Shown: positions 26,191 through 37,451 of the stretch, in pieces
Layout of the letters: each line of letters starts with the position of its first letter
Position numbering within the stretch: the first letter of the stretch is position 1
DNA from: Cystobacter fuscus DSM 2262
GTDB taxonomy: Bacteria; Myxococcota; Myxococcia; Myxococcales; Myxococcaceae
DNA length: 64,000 nt
Assembly (NCBI RefSeq): GCF_000335475.2
Contig: NZ_ANAH02000072.1
Location: forward strand, 1-64,000
Direction: 5' to 3'
The notes under the pieces: model-generated
Databases searched by the model: none
Told to the model about the DNA's origin: nothing
The model's input: the letters and a program-made list of their open reading frames with translations, nothing else
Translations under genes and position numbers: made by a program

Positions 26191-27796
26191 GTCCTCGCGG
26201 TGCCTCGGCGGGCGCCGCGCACTGGTAGCGCCAGTGGTTGCGTTTGCGTGTGTAGATGCCCCCGGAGCCGGGAACGCACTCGAGCAACATCCGGGTGTTC
26301 ATCGCTTGGGCGGCGGAGACGGTATACGGGGTGGTGGTCTGGAAGGTGGCCGCCTCGCGCAGCCCCGAGGGCGTGTCGGGGCGGAGGGCGGCCCAGCCCC
26401 GCGTCCACTCGAGGAAGCGCGGGGGGTGTTCGGCGAGGTACGCCTGGGCGTCGTCGTCCAGCATCCGGGGCGAGTTGAGCGCGAGGAGATCCACGACGAA
26501 GGCCCGTCCGAAGAAGCGCGAGGCCCCCGCGTCGAGCACCCACACCACGTCCTCGGGCGAGGCGCGTGCGAGGAAGAGGCCCTCGCGCACCTGCAGGTCG
26601 TCGATGTTGTGCGCGTCGTTCTCCAACCGTTCCAGCCGTGGCACGAGGCCCGTGGCCACCACCAGGGGGAGTGCCACCGCGACGAGCGCGGGCAGGCGCG
26701 GGCCGTGCCTGGCCAGCCGTGCCTCCATCCATGCGCCCAGGAGGATGGGCAGGGGCGCCAGGATGAAGGGCAGCGCGGGCAGGACATAGCGCTGGAGGTA
26801 GAAGATCTGGGAGATCGCCGAGCGCAACAGGGCCATGGAGACGGCGAAGAACACCAGGCCCACGGCGAGCAGTCCGGCCGCCCGCCGCTCGGGGGCCGTC
26901 GTGTTCCGGCGGTACACCGCGACGCGCAGCGCGAGCACGGCGAGCACGATGAGCACGGGCCAGGGCAGGGCCACCTCGGGCAGCAGCTCCCACAGTCCCA
27001 GCGCCGCGGCGCGCAGCATCGACAGGAACACGGGCTCGCCCGGGGTGGTGGTGACCTTGGCGTAGAACGTCCCGGGCAGCGGCCTGCCCGAGGCATGGAG
27101 GTTCCACGCCGCCCACGCGCCGCCCGCGAGCGCCACGCCCACGCCCGCCTCCACCCAGCGGCGCACGAGCGGCCGGAGGCCCGGCTGGGGGCGCACGACG
27201 AGCGGCAGCAGGAAGACGAAGAGCCCTCCCTCGGGACGGGCCAGCAGGCCGGCCGCGCCACACAACGCGTACAGGCCCGGCCGCTGGCCGAGCAGCACGA
27301 GCACGCAGCCCACCGCCACGAGCGTGGCCAGGGGCACCTCCATGCCGGAGAGGCTCGCCGCCACCAGGTGGGGACTCACCAGCACGAGCAGCGCCGCGCT
27401 CGCGGCCCACCGGCGGCCCGCGTCCCGGAACATGAGGTAGCAGCCCGCCGCCGTGAGCGCGTGCAGCAGGAAGCCGAGCAGCTTGGTGACGAGCACCGAG
27501 CGCTCCACGTCCGGCTCCCCGAGGTAGGCCACCGACAGGACGATCGCCCACAGGGGCGAGGTCTCTCCGGTGGCGGGCACGCCGGGGTTGTAGCTGAGGC
27601 CCTCGCCCCGGGCCACGCCGCGTGCGTACACGGCGTGGATCCACGCGTCATCGAGTGGAAAGCCCCGCTGCCGCCAGTAATCGGGCACGAGCGCGAAGGT
27701 GCTCATCAGCACCGCGAGCGCGCAGAGCACGCCCACGAGCCCGGTGACACGTCCGTTCGGGAGGGAGGGGGAGGCGGGGGAGGAAGGACCGTTCAT
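26171..27796 (-). CDS. GT-C-fold membrane glycosyltransferase-like protein
   Basis: 541 residues with about ten hydrophobic segments. The first periplasmic loop holds a GT-C-type acidic motif, PLDDAWIHAVYARG (D49, D50). It is followed by GEGLSYNPG and GETSPLW, a pattern shared with mycobacterial arabinosyltransferase-like and PMT-like proteins that use polyprenyl-phosphate sugars. A soluble C-terminal part of about 120 residues (EDVVWVLDAGASRFFG) follows the last helices. Acceptor and sugar cannot be told from sequence. It is not clearly in an operon; the Ser/Thr kinase gene upstream of it ends 75 bp away on the same strand. Confidence 0.75.
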   Translation of the reverse strand: MNGPSSPASPSLPNGRVTGLVGVLCALAVLMSTFALVPDYWRQRGFPLDDAWIHAVYARGVARGEGLSYNPGVPATGETSPLWAIVLSVAYLGEPDVERSVLVTKLLGFLLHALTAAGCYLMFRDAGRRWAASAALLVLVSPHLVAASLSGMEVPLATLVAVGCVLVLLGQRPGLYALCGAAGLLARPEGGLFVFLLPLVVRPQPGLRPLVRRWVEAGVGVALAGGAWAAWNLHASGRPLPGTFYAKVTTTPGEPVFLSMLRAAALGLWELLPEVALPWPVLIVLAVLALRVAVYRRNTTAPERRAAGLLAVGLVFFAVSMALLRSAISQIFYLQRYVLPALPFILAPLPILLGAWMEARLARHGPRLPALVAVALPLVVATGLVPRLERLENDAHNIDDLQVREGLFLARASPEDVVWVLDAGASRFFGRAFVVDLLALNSPRMLDDDAQAYLAEHPPRFLEWTRGWAALRPDTPSGLREAATFQTTTPYTVSAAQAMNTRMLLECVPGSGGIYTRKRNHWRYQCAAPAEAPRGLTPAEP

Positions 27797-27871
27797 GAAC
27801 GACCGCGACTCTATGTCAGCTCCATGTCGGCGGTGGGGCGGCGAGCCTCTTGCCTCCCGCCGTCCACCCGC

Positions 27872-30800
27872 TCACGCCGCGGGAGTGAGCTGGGCCCGCT
27901 CCAGGCTGCGCCGCAGGCGATCGCGCATCACGTTGGGCATCGTCTCGGCGCGGCGCAGGGCCTCCTCCAGGATGAGCCGCGCCTGTGCCCGCTCGCCCCG
28001 CCGCAGCCAGTCCAGGCCCCGCAGCTCCAGCACCTCCAGCGGCTCCTGCTCCACCGAGAATTCATTGGAGCGCGCGAGCAGTGCGTCCCATTCCTCGGCG
28101 CTCGCGTCGCGCGTGGCCAGCTCCACCAGGGAGAAGATGACTTCCTCCGAGGGGGTGAACTCCGCGCCGCTCTGCTTCAGCGTCCGACGGATGTCCATGA
28201 GCAGCTCGCGCGCCTGGGCGTCCTGGCCGGTATACGCGAGCGAGCGCGCCTGCAGCAGCAGGGCCCAGGGCCGCGGGGCCATCTCCGGGTGGTGCCGCTC
28301 CAGCTCGATGGCGCGGGCGATGTGGGACGCCGCTTCCTGCGTGTTGCCCGCCTGGTAGAGCAGCTCGCCCATGTTGTGCTCGGCGAAGTACTCCCAGCCC
28401 ACCATGCCCAGCTCGCGCCCCAGTTGCATGAAGCGCTCCTGGTCCAGCATCGCGCCCTGGAAGTCATTGCGCGCCACCCACAGGTTGCGGCGGTTGCAGA
28501 TGGCGCTGCCCAGGTGCAGCCGGTCCCCGCGCTCGGTGCACGCGGCGATGACCTCCTCGAAGAGCTGCTCGGCCTCGTCGATGCGGCCGATGTTGGGCAG
28601 GATGACGCCGAGCAGCAGCTGCGCCACGATCCGTGACTCGTAGCCCGCGTCTCCGAGCTTCCGGGCGCGCTCGGCCGCCTCCTGCAGCGGCTCGCAGCAT
28701 TCCTCCCAGCGGCCATTGCGGAACTGCGCGCGCCCCGCGCCCAGCAGCAGCCGCACCTGCAAGAGCGGCGAGCGGTGGTTGCCGGCGTCGGCCATCTGCT
28801 GGGCCGCGTACACCCGCTCCTCCGAGCGTGCGTAGTCGTTGATCCAGTCGTAGGCCATGGCCTCTTCCAGCATCAGGTCCACCTCGGCGGCGCAGTCGCC
28901 GATCTCCCGCGCCAGCTCACGCGCCCCGGCGAAGTCCGCCAGCGAGTCCTCGTAGCGCCCCACGCGGTAGCGCATGAGCCCCCGGCCCCGCAGCACGGTG
29001 AGCCGCCGGCGCCGGTCCACGCCGTCGAGCAACTCCAGGGCGCGCGTATAGGTGGACTCGGCCTCGATGTAGGCGTGCCGGCCGCGCGCGGACTCGGCCA
29101 GGTCGATGTAGAGCGCGGCCGCCTCGTCGCGCAGGCCCGCCGCGGCGGCGTGCAGGGCCAGACGCGGCAGGCGTTGCCGCTCGGCGGCGCCCGCCGCGCT
29201 GGAGTAGTAGCGGAAGGCGGCGCTGTGGATGCGCTCGCGGTCCGCCTCGGGCAGCGAGCGCTCCACGGTGACGCGCAACAGCTCGTTGCGGAAGCTCAAC
29301 CCCTCCTGCCGGTGGGACACGAGCAGCCCCAGGTCCACCAGCCGGCGCGTGGCGTGGCGGGGATCCAACGGGAAGTCCGTCTCCTCCAGCTTGGACACCA
29401 CGCCCTCGGCCTCGGCGGCGGTGAAGTCCGGACCGAGCAGGGCGCACAAGCGCGCATGCGCCGCGAGCTCCGCGGGCAGCGCTCCCAGCTCGCGATCCGC
29501 CAGCCAGTCCACCAGCCGCATCTCCGGCATGCGCTCCAGCTCGTCGGTGGCCAGGAACCAGCTGCCGCCACTGGCTCGTTGGCGCACGAGCCCCTGGCGC
29601 TTGAGGCCGCGCACCAGCTCCACGAGGAACAGGGGGATGCGTTGGGCCCGCTCGGTCAGACGCTCCAGCGCGGCCGCGGGGACGTTCTCCACCGGGCGCA
29701 GCAGCGTGCGGCACAGCTCCATGGCGCTCGGGGGAGTCAGGGGCCCCAGGGGCAGCACGTGCCGGCGCGCGGCGCGCGTGCCCCACGAGGGGCGGATGCG
29801 CTCGAAGCCCGGCCGCGCGAACACGCAGATCCACAGGGGCAGGCGCGACTCGGCGAGCGCGGCGTATTCCAGCGCGTCCAGCGCCGTCTCCTCGGCGTAC
29901 TGCGCGTCGTCGAGGATGAGGCACAGCCGCTGGCGGCGGGCGCGCGCGGCCAGCAGCTCGCCCGTGGCGCGCATGGCCAGCGTGCGCAACGCACCGGGGG
30001 CCGCGGCCCAGTTCTGCAGTCCGGCGGCGCCCGGCGCGAGCCAACCCAGGGTGGAGGCCACGCCGGGCCACAGCTCCTGGGCCAGCGCGGGGCCGAGCAG
30101 CTCCGCGCAGGTGGCGCGCCCCTCCGTCTCCGAGCCCGTCAGCTCCTGCTCGTTGCGGAAGCCGTAGAGCGCGCCGCGCAGCAGCATGCGCAGGGTGCCC
30201 TCGGGGTCTCCCTGCACGGGCTCGCGGGCGCGCCACGTGGCGATGCGCGTGTGGGTCAGCGACATGTGGAGCTGCTGGGCGAGCGCGGCGCTCAGGTGCG
30301 TCTTGCCGTGGCCGCGGTCGCCCAGCACGGTGACGAGCGTGGGCGCTCCATCCACCAGGGCCCGGCCCGCGCTCTCGAGCAGCTCGGCCAGCTCGCTGCC
30401 CCGGCCCACCAGCACCCCGCTGCCGTGCTGGAGGATGGTGACGTCCTCGGGCCCCGGGCTGGTGGACGCGATGCGGAAGATGCCGTCGCGCTCCGTCACG
30501 GGCTCGCACCGCAGATCCGGCAGGGCCTCCACCGCCGCGCCGGTGAGCAGCAGCGCCGAGGTGTCCTGGTCCCTGGGGTAGCGGTCCTGGCGCGCGAAGA
30601 TGGGGCTGAGGTAGCGCGCGGGGCCTCCGGCGCGGCGCTGCACCGTCACCGTGGCCACGTCCACGAGCGCGGCGGGGGCGAGGTTCTGCAGGGCGAGCCC
30701 CTCGGCGGCCTGGCGGGCGCGCTGCACGGGGTTTTCGCCCGCGTCCGGATCGAACGCGCCCGCGAAGCGCGTGCCGTCGTGGAAGACCATCTGTCCGCCG

Positions 30801-31957
30801 AAGCTGGTCAGTGCCCTCTGCACGGTGACGGGGTTGGCGCCCGAGCGGAAGAAGAGCACCGCCACCGAGCGCCGCACGCCCGCGGGCGGGGAGGCGGCGG
30901 GCCTGTCCACCACGGGCACGAGGAGCCGCACGGGACTGGGAGGCTTCTCGGCCTGCGTCAGGGCCTCCTGGAGTTCGCGCCGCAGGTTGGCCACGGCGTC
31001 GGGGCGGAACTTGCGCTCCTTGGCGAGGCAGCGCAGCACGAGCTGCTCGAGAGGCGCCGGTACGGGCGCCAGTTCCGACGGCCGCAGGGGCCGGCGCGAC
31101 AGGTGCGCCTGGATGACGTCCACCGAGGTGCCGAAGAAGGGCGGCCTCCCGGTGAGCATCTCGTAGAAGAGCACGCCGAGCGAATAGAGATCCGAGCGGG
31201 CGTCGAGGCCCTGGGGACCCGCGCACTGCTCGGGGGACATGTACTCGGCGGTGCCGGCGAAGGACAGGCCCAGGGGCGGCGTGGCGTCGTCCGCGGAGGC
31301 GGTGACGATGAGGTCGCCCACGGGCCGCGCGAGGCCGAAGTCGAAGAAGCCCGCGGTGTGCGTCGTGTCGTCGAGGAAGATGTTCTCGGGCTTGAGATCC
31401 CCGTGCAGGAAGCCCCGCTCATGCACCACCCCGAGCGCGTCGAGCAGCGAGCGCGCGCGGGAGGTGAACTCGGGCAGGGACATGGGGCCCGCCAGCTGCG
31501 CCATGCGCTGGGCGAGGGTGGGCCAGGGGATGAACTGCATGACGAGGCAGGCGGCCCCATCGGGCAGCACCCCCGTATGGTACACGGCGGGCACGGTGGG
31601 CGGGCCGATGGCGCGCATCACCTGGGCCTCGCGCTCGAGCTGGGCACGCGCGAAGGGAATCTCGGGGTGGGCGACCTTGATGGCCACGCGCTCGCCATCG
31701 GACTCGCGCCGGGCGGAGTAGACCGAGCCGAACCCACCGCGAGCGATCTCCTCTTCCAGGAGATAGCCGGCGATGTGGCGCCATGGCTCCGCCCGTCCGT
31801 CCCCCCCGCGGGGCGAGTCGGTCGGGGTAGCTCCTCGGGGACAATGCGCGTGGGCCCCCTCCCAACGCTGTCCGCATGTCACGCACCGCGGCACGGCCGG
31901 CAGTCTACCACCCTCTGGGCGATCCTCCTCCAAATGACCCCGGACGGTGGACACCAT
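27872..31957 (-). CDS. Giant Ser/Thr kinase-ATPase-TPR signalling protein
   Basis: 1361 residues. A possible zinc knuckle (C25, C28, C39) precedes the kinase domain (residues 64-330): glycine loop RGGFGS, Lys94, HGDLKPEN with Asp187 (HGD instead of HRD) and DFG at 206-208. Residues 362-470 form a cyclase-like module. A STAND-type ATPase follows, with Walker A GDRGHGKT (546-553) and Walker B LCLILDD. The last 400 residues are helical TPR-like repeats. This kinase/AAA/TPR design is frequent in myxobacteria and usually serves as a cytosolic signal integrator. The Arg-to-Gly change in HRD marks the non-RD class, which generally does not need activation-loop phosphorylation. Ligand unknown. Confidence 0.88.
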   Translation of the reverse strand: MVSTVRGHLEEDRPEGGRLPAVPRCVTCGQRWEGAHAHCPRGATPTDSPRGGDGRAEPWRHIAGYLLEEEIARGGFGSVYSARRESDGERVAIKVAHPEIPFARAQLEREAQVMRAIGPPTVPAVYHTGVLPDGAACLVMQFIPWPTLAQRMAQLAGPMSLPEFTSRARSLLDALGVVHERGFLHGDLKPENIFLDDTTHTAGFFDFGLARPVGDLIVTASADDATPPLGLSFAGTAEYMSPEQCAGPQGLDARSDLYSLGVLFYEMLTGRPPFFGTSVDVIQAHLSRRPLRPSELAPVPAPLEQLVLRCLAKERKFRPDAVANLRRELQEALTQAEKPPSPVRLLVPVVDRPAASPPAGVRRSVAVLFFRSGANPVTVQRALTSFGGQMVFHDGTRFAGAFDPDAGENPVQRARQAAEGLALQNLAPAALVDVATVTVQRRAGGPARYLSPIFARQDRYPRDQDTSALLLTGAAVEALPDLRCEPVTERDGIFRIASTSPGPEDVTILQHGSGVLVGRGSELAELLESAGRALVDGAPTLVTVLGDRGHGKTHLSAALAQQLHMSLTHTRIATWRAREPVQGDPEGTLRMLLRGALYGFRNEQELTGSETEGRATCAELLGPALAQELWPGVASTLGWLAPGAAGLQNWAAAPGALRTLAMRATGELLAARARRQRLCLILDDAQYAEETALDALEYAALAESRLPLWICVFARPGFERIRPSWGTRAARRHVLPLGPLTPPSAMELCRTLLRPVENVPAAALERLTERAQRIPLFLVELVRGLKRQGLVRQRASGGSWFLATDELERMPEMRLVDWLADRELGALPAELAAHARLCALLGPDFTAAEAEGVVSKLEETDFPLDPRHATRRLVDLGLLVSHRQEGLSFRNELLRVTVERSLPEADRERIHSAAFRYYSSAAGAAERQRLPRLALHAAAAGLRDEAAALYIDLAESARGRHAYIEAESTYTRALELLDGVDRRRRLTVLRGRGLMRYRVGRYEDSLADFAGARELAREIGDCAAEVDLMLEEAMAYDWINDYARSEERVYAAQQMADAGNHRSPLLQVRLLLGAGRAQFRNGRWEECCEPLQEAAERARKLGDAGYESRIVAQLLLGVILPNIGRIDEAEQLFEEVIAACTERGDRLHLGSAICNRRNLWVARNDFQGAMLDQERFMQLGRELGMVGWEYFAEHNMGELLYQAGNTQEAASHIARAIELERHHPEMAPRPWALLLQARSLAYTGQDAQARELLMDIRRTLKQSGAEFTPSEEVIFSLVELATRDASAEEWDALLARSNEFSVEQEPLEVLELRGLDWLRRGERAQARLILEEALRRAETMPNVMRDRLRRSLERAQLTPAA

Positions 31958-32154
31958 CTCATTCCCCGGTACATCCCCTTTGTTCAGCGTGCGCCATCAC
32001 TGCACTTGAATGGGCGGACTCCGGCCATCGGACCCATACGGAGAGTAGAAGGGGCACGCCCTCGCTCATCAGGAGGGGGCCTCGAGCGCGCACCCCCGAA
32101 GCCGTGGGGCCCGGGGGTGCGGTGATGCACGCGAGGAGGGTCCTCGCGCGATGG

Positions 32155-33195
32155 CTAGCGCTGGGAGGAGCGGCGCGCGAGCGCGTGCGCCGTCTTGCGG
32201 CGGCGGCTGGCCAGCACGAGCAGGCTCATCATGCCGGCGATGAGCAGGGGCGTGCCGCCGGTGGCCGAGGCACCACCGCAGCTCTGGGGCTGCAGGCCGT
32301 CCTCGTAGGCGTTCGGCGAGCCGGGCACCAGGCCGGAGGTCCCCGGGGAGCCGTCCGAGGAGGGGCCCTGGGTGACGGCACCATTGTTGGCCGACTCATC
32401 GGGCGGGCCGCTGGTCGGGTCGTCCATGTCGGGCGCGGCGTCGATCGGCTGCTCCGAGGAGGGCGCCTGGGGCTCCTGGGCGGCCACGGCGGGCAGCACG
32501 TCTTCCAGGGCCGTGCTCTGCACGAAACCGTCATGGTAGACGATGCCCTCCTGCTTGATGGACGCGTCCCGGTACAGGCCCATCTTGAGGTAGTTGCGCT
32601 GGCTGCCGAACTGCGTGGCCATGTACGTCTTGGGCAGCACCACCTTGCCATCGTGGTACAGCTCGATGAAGCCGGTCTTCTTGTCGGAGGACCACTTCAC
32701 GTGGAGGATGAAGTCGTTCCAGTGATCGCGCTGCAGGGGGGCCGTCCAGACGACCTTGCCGCTGCTGCCACCGACTCGCAGGTTGAGCCGATCATTGACC
32801 ACGTAGAGCTCGAGCGGGGGGGAGCCGCTGTGCCCTTCCTGGTGCCACTGGGTGAACAGCGCCCACTTGGGCGAGCTCGGGAAGCTGGCGGGGAAGAGCG
32901 AGCTCCACTTGTAGAAGTACTCGGAGCCCGAGGTCTCGCGGCTCAGATAGACCAACTCGTTGCGGTTGCCGCTCGCCTTGATGGGGTTGTCCCCCTGGCG
33001 CACGGTGGTCTTCAACGCGTAACGACCCTCTCGCACCGGCGAGGTCACCACCAACAGGCGGTTCGAGGACACACTCTGCTCAGCGTCCCACTGAGAGAGA
33101 TTTCCGGTTTCGAGGTCGCCCTTCCATACGACGGAGGCCGAGGCCAGGGTGGGCACCAGCAGCGCGAGGGCGGCAATGTTCAGCAGTCGCTTCAA
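32155..33195 (-). CDS. Heparin-lyase-I-like polysaccharide lyase with MYXO-CTERM anchor
   Basis: 346 residues. Signal peptide 1-20; residues 22-225 match the polysaccharide lyase (heparin lyase I type) beta-jelly-roll: GNRNELVYLSRE, FTQWHQEG, LNLRVGG, HWNDFILHVKWS, KMGLYRD. A Pro/Ser/Asp-rich linker (about 230-305) leads to a C-terminal SCGG motif, hydrophobic helix and RRRK tail, the MYXO-CTERM signal processed by myxosortase in this order. The enzyme is therefore expected on the cell surface, cleaving a uronic-acid-containing polysaccharide. The substrate is not fixed by the sequence. It starts behind an AT-rich spacer and appears monocistronic. Confidence 0.8.
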   Translation of the reverse strand: MKRLLNIAALALLVPTLASASVVWKGDLETGNLSQWDAEQSVSSNRLLVVTSPVREGRYALKTTVRQGDNPIKASGNRNELVYLSRETSGSEYFYKWSSLFPASFPSSPKWALFTQWHQEGHSGSPPLELYVVNDRLNLRVGGSSGKVVWTAPLQRDHWNDFILHVKWSSDKKTGFIELYHDGKVVLPKTYMATQFGSQRNYLKMGLYRDASIKQEGIVYHDGFVQSTALEDVLPAVAAQEPQAPSSEQPIDAAPDMDDPTSGPPDESANNGAVTQGPSSDGSPGTSGLVPGSPNAYEDGLQPQSCGGASATGGTPLLIAGMMSLLVLASRRRKTAHALARRSSQR

Positions 33196-33252
33196 TCTGT
33201 GTCCTTTCGTCGTTGGGACAAAAAGGACAAGTGACTTGCTTTTTAACTTCCC

Positions 33253-33272
33253 GATGACGTGTCCCCGTCATC
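33253..33272. promoter_or_regulatory. Inverted repeat upstream of the lyase gene
   Basis: GATGACG (33253-33259) and CGTCATC (33266-33272) flank a 6-nt spacer, about 60 bp upstream of the lyase start. No T-tract follows in either direction, so an operator is as likely as a terminator. Confidence 0.4.
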
Positions 33273-33318
33273 CCCCCCTTGGGAAATCGAGGCTTGCTCG
33301 CCTGCCCAGGAAGCAATC

Positions 33319-33348
33319 CCCCGAGGGCCGTTGAGCAGGCCCTCGGGG
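33319..33348 (-). terminator. Terminator hairpin of the frmA-fghA operon
   Basis: A 10-bp or longer stem, 33319-33329 pairing with 33338-33348 around an 8-nt loop, 26 bp after the fghA stop on the minus strand. It is followed only by a short T-poor tail, so it is a GC-rich, weakly tailed terminator. Confidence 0.6.
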
Positions 33349-33373
33349 TGAGCAGTCATTGAGCCGAGAGGTT

Positions 33374-34219
33374 TCAGGCGTTTAGCGCCGCGGCGTGGTG
33401 CCGCAGGTGGTCCGCCATGAAGGTCGAAACGAAGTAATAACCGTGGTCATACCCGTCCTGGGAGCGGAGTGTCAGGGGCTGCCCTGCCTGCTCGCAAGCG
33501 GCGCGCAACAACTCGGGCTTGAGCTGCTCCGCGAGGAATTTGTCGTTCGTGCCCTGGTCCACCAGCAGGGGAGGAACCCGGGCCCCGCCGCGCAGCAATT
33601 CCGTGGCATCCCAGGCGCGCCACGCCTCGGTGTCCGCTCCGAGGTAGGTGCCAAAGGCCTTCTGTCCCCACGGGCAGCGCATGGGCGCGCTGATGGGGGC
33701 GAAGGCGGACACGGAGCGGTAGCGGCCCGGCTGGCGCAGCGCGCAGACGAGCGCGCCATGGCCTCCCATGGAGTGGCCGAAAATGCCCTCGCGGTCCATC
33801 CGGGCGGGGAAGTGCTTGCCCACCAGCTCGGGCAGCTCCCGGGTGACATAGCTGTACATGCGGAAGCGCGAGGCCCAGGGGGCCTGGGTGGCATCCAGGT
33901 AGAAGCCGGCGGCGGTGCCCACCTCCCAGTCCGCGTCCTCCTTGGGAATGCCTGTCTGGCGCGGGCTGGTGTCGGGCACCACCAGCATCAACCCCAGCTC
34001 CGCGGCAAGCTGCTGCGCCCCGCCCTTGATGAGGAAGGTGTCCTCGGTGCACGTGAGGCCGGAGAGGTAATAGAGGACCGGCACCTTGCCCGCCTGGGCC
34101 TGGGGAGGAAGGTAGACGGCGAAGCGCATCTCGCCGCCGCACTCCTGGGACGTGTGCTTGTAGAAGCCGACGGTGCCGCCGAAGCAGCGGTTCTCGGCGT
34201 GGGGTTTCAGCGCGTCCAT
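33374..34219 (-). CDS. fghA: S-formylglutathione hydrolase
   Basis: 281 residues, the usual length. It hydrolyses S-formylglutathione to formate and glutathione, the second step of glutathione-dependent formaldehyde oxidation in the cytosol. The esterase-D fold is clear: PVLYYLSGLTCTED with the oxyanion region, nucleophile Ser150 in GHSMGGHGAL, and the catalytic His in GYDHGYYFV near the C-terminus. The start lies 2 bp after the frmA stop, so the two enzymes of the pathway are co-transcribed. Confidence 0.93.
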   Translation of the reverse strand: MDALKPHAENRCFGGTVGFYKHTSQECGGEMRFAVYLPPQAQAGKVPVLYYLSGLTCTEDTFLIKGGAQQLAAELGLMLVVPDTSPRQTGIPKEDADWEVGTAAGFYLDATQAPWASRFRMYSYVTRELPELVGKHFPARMDREGIFGHSMGGHGALVCALRQPGRYRSVSAFAPISAPMRCPWGQKAFGTYLGADTEAWRAWDATELLRGGARVPPLLVDQGTNDKFLAEQLKPELLRAACEQAGQPLTLRSQDGYDHGYYFVSTFMADHLRHHAAALNA

Positions 34220-34221
34220 GG

Positions 34222-36762
<2,541 letters not shown>

Positions 36763-36787
<25 letters not shown>

Positions 36788-37278
36788 CGCGGCGTCAGGT
36801 CGACCACGTGCACGGTGAGCAGGTGGTAGATGATGACGTTGCTCACCCAGAAGAAGATGGCCGGGCCGCTCACGTACACGAGCGTCGCGCCGGGCCAGAC
36901 GTGCAGGTGCTTGCCGGTGAGCGCCACCGCCATGAATCCGCCGATCCACTCGCCCACCCAGCACACCACCGAGCCGACGCAGACGCGCGACCACGCCTTC
37001 ATCTGCCGGGGGTGGAACCAGTAGTAGTGCATCGTCCACATCAGGAACACCGAGCCCACCCACAGCACCATGCTCCCGAAGGAGAACCAGCCGTAGGGGG
37101 AGTCCGGGTACAGCCAGCCGTAGGTCCCGTTCACCGCCTTCCAGGCCTGGTTCTGGGCCAGCTCGAGCAGCCACAGCAGCGGCGCCACATAGAGGATCTG
37201 CGTGGCGAGCACCCGGGCGTAGACGCCAAACGACCGGTGGGGGGTGGTTGGAGTCAGCGCAATCGCGTTCGCGTTCAT
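36763..37278 (-). CDS. Four-helix integral membrane protein of unknown function
   Basis: 171 residues with four hydrophobic segments (about residues 24-42, 64-84, 100-118 and 134-152) and unusually many aromatic residues (MWTMHYYWFHP, NGTYGWLYPD). No catalytic or transport motif is recognisable. The start ATG 37278 is preceded by GGAG-like bases on the minus strand, and codon use is normal for the window, so it is probably a real gene. It is divergent from the acyl-CoA ligase across 173 bp and could share regulation with it. Confidence 0.65.
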
Positions 37279-37451
37279 GGAGGTCTCCCGTCAACGGAGC
37301 GGTGTCGTGGGAGTCCACTGATTGCCTTGAGTAGGGGTATGACTGCTTTCCTACGACCGCCAACCGCTTCCACCAGGGCGCCAACCCATGAATATTCTGT
37401 CGGGACAGGCGTGGCGGCCGGGCTCTCGCCGCCCTTCGATTGGAGCGTTCC

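Noticed and set aside
26234..28636. An 800-residue plus-strand open frame
   Set aside because: Antisense to the GT-C and kinase genes, with shadow composition and no motifs.
28775..32125. A 1116-residue open frame on the plus strand
   Set aside because: It is antisense to the giant kinase. Its composition (His, Arg, Gly, Gln) is the usual shadow of GC-rich codons, and no domain is visible.
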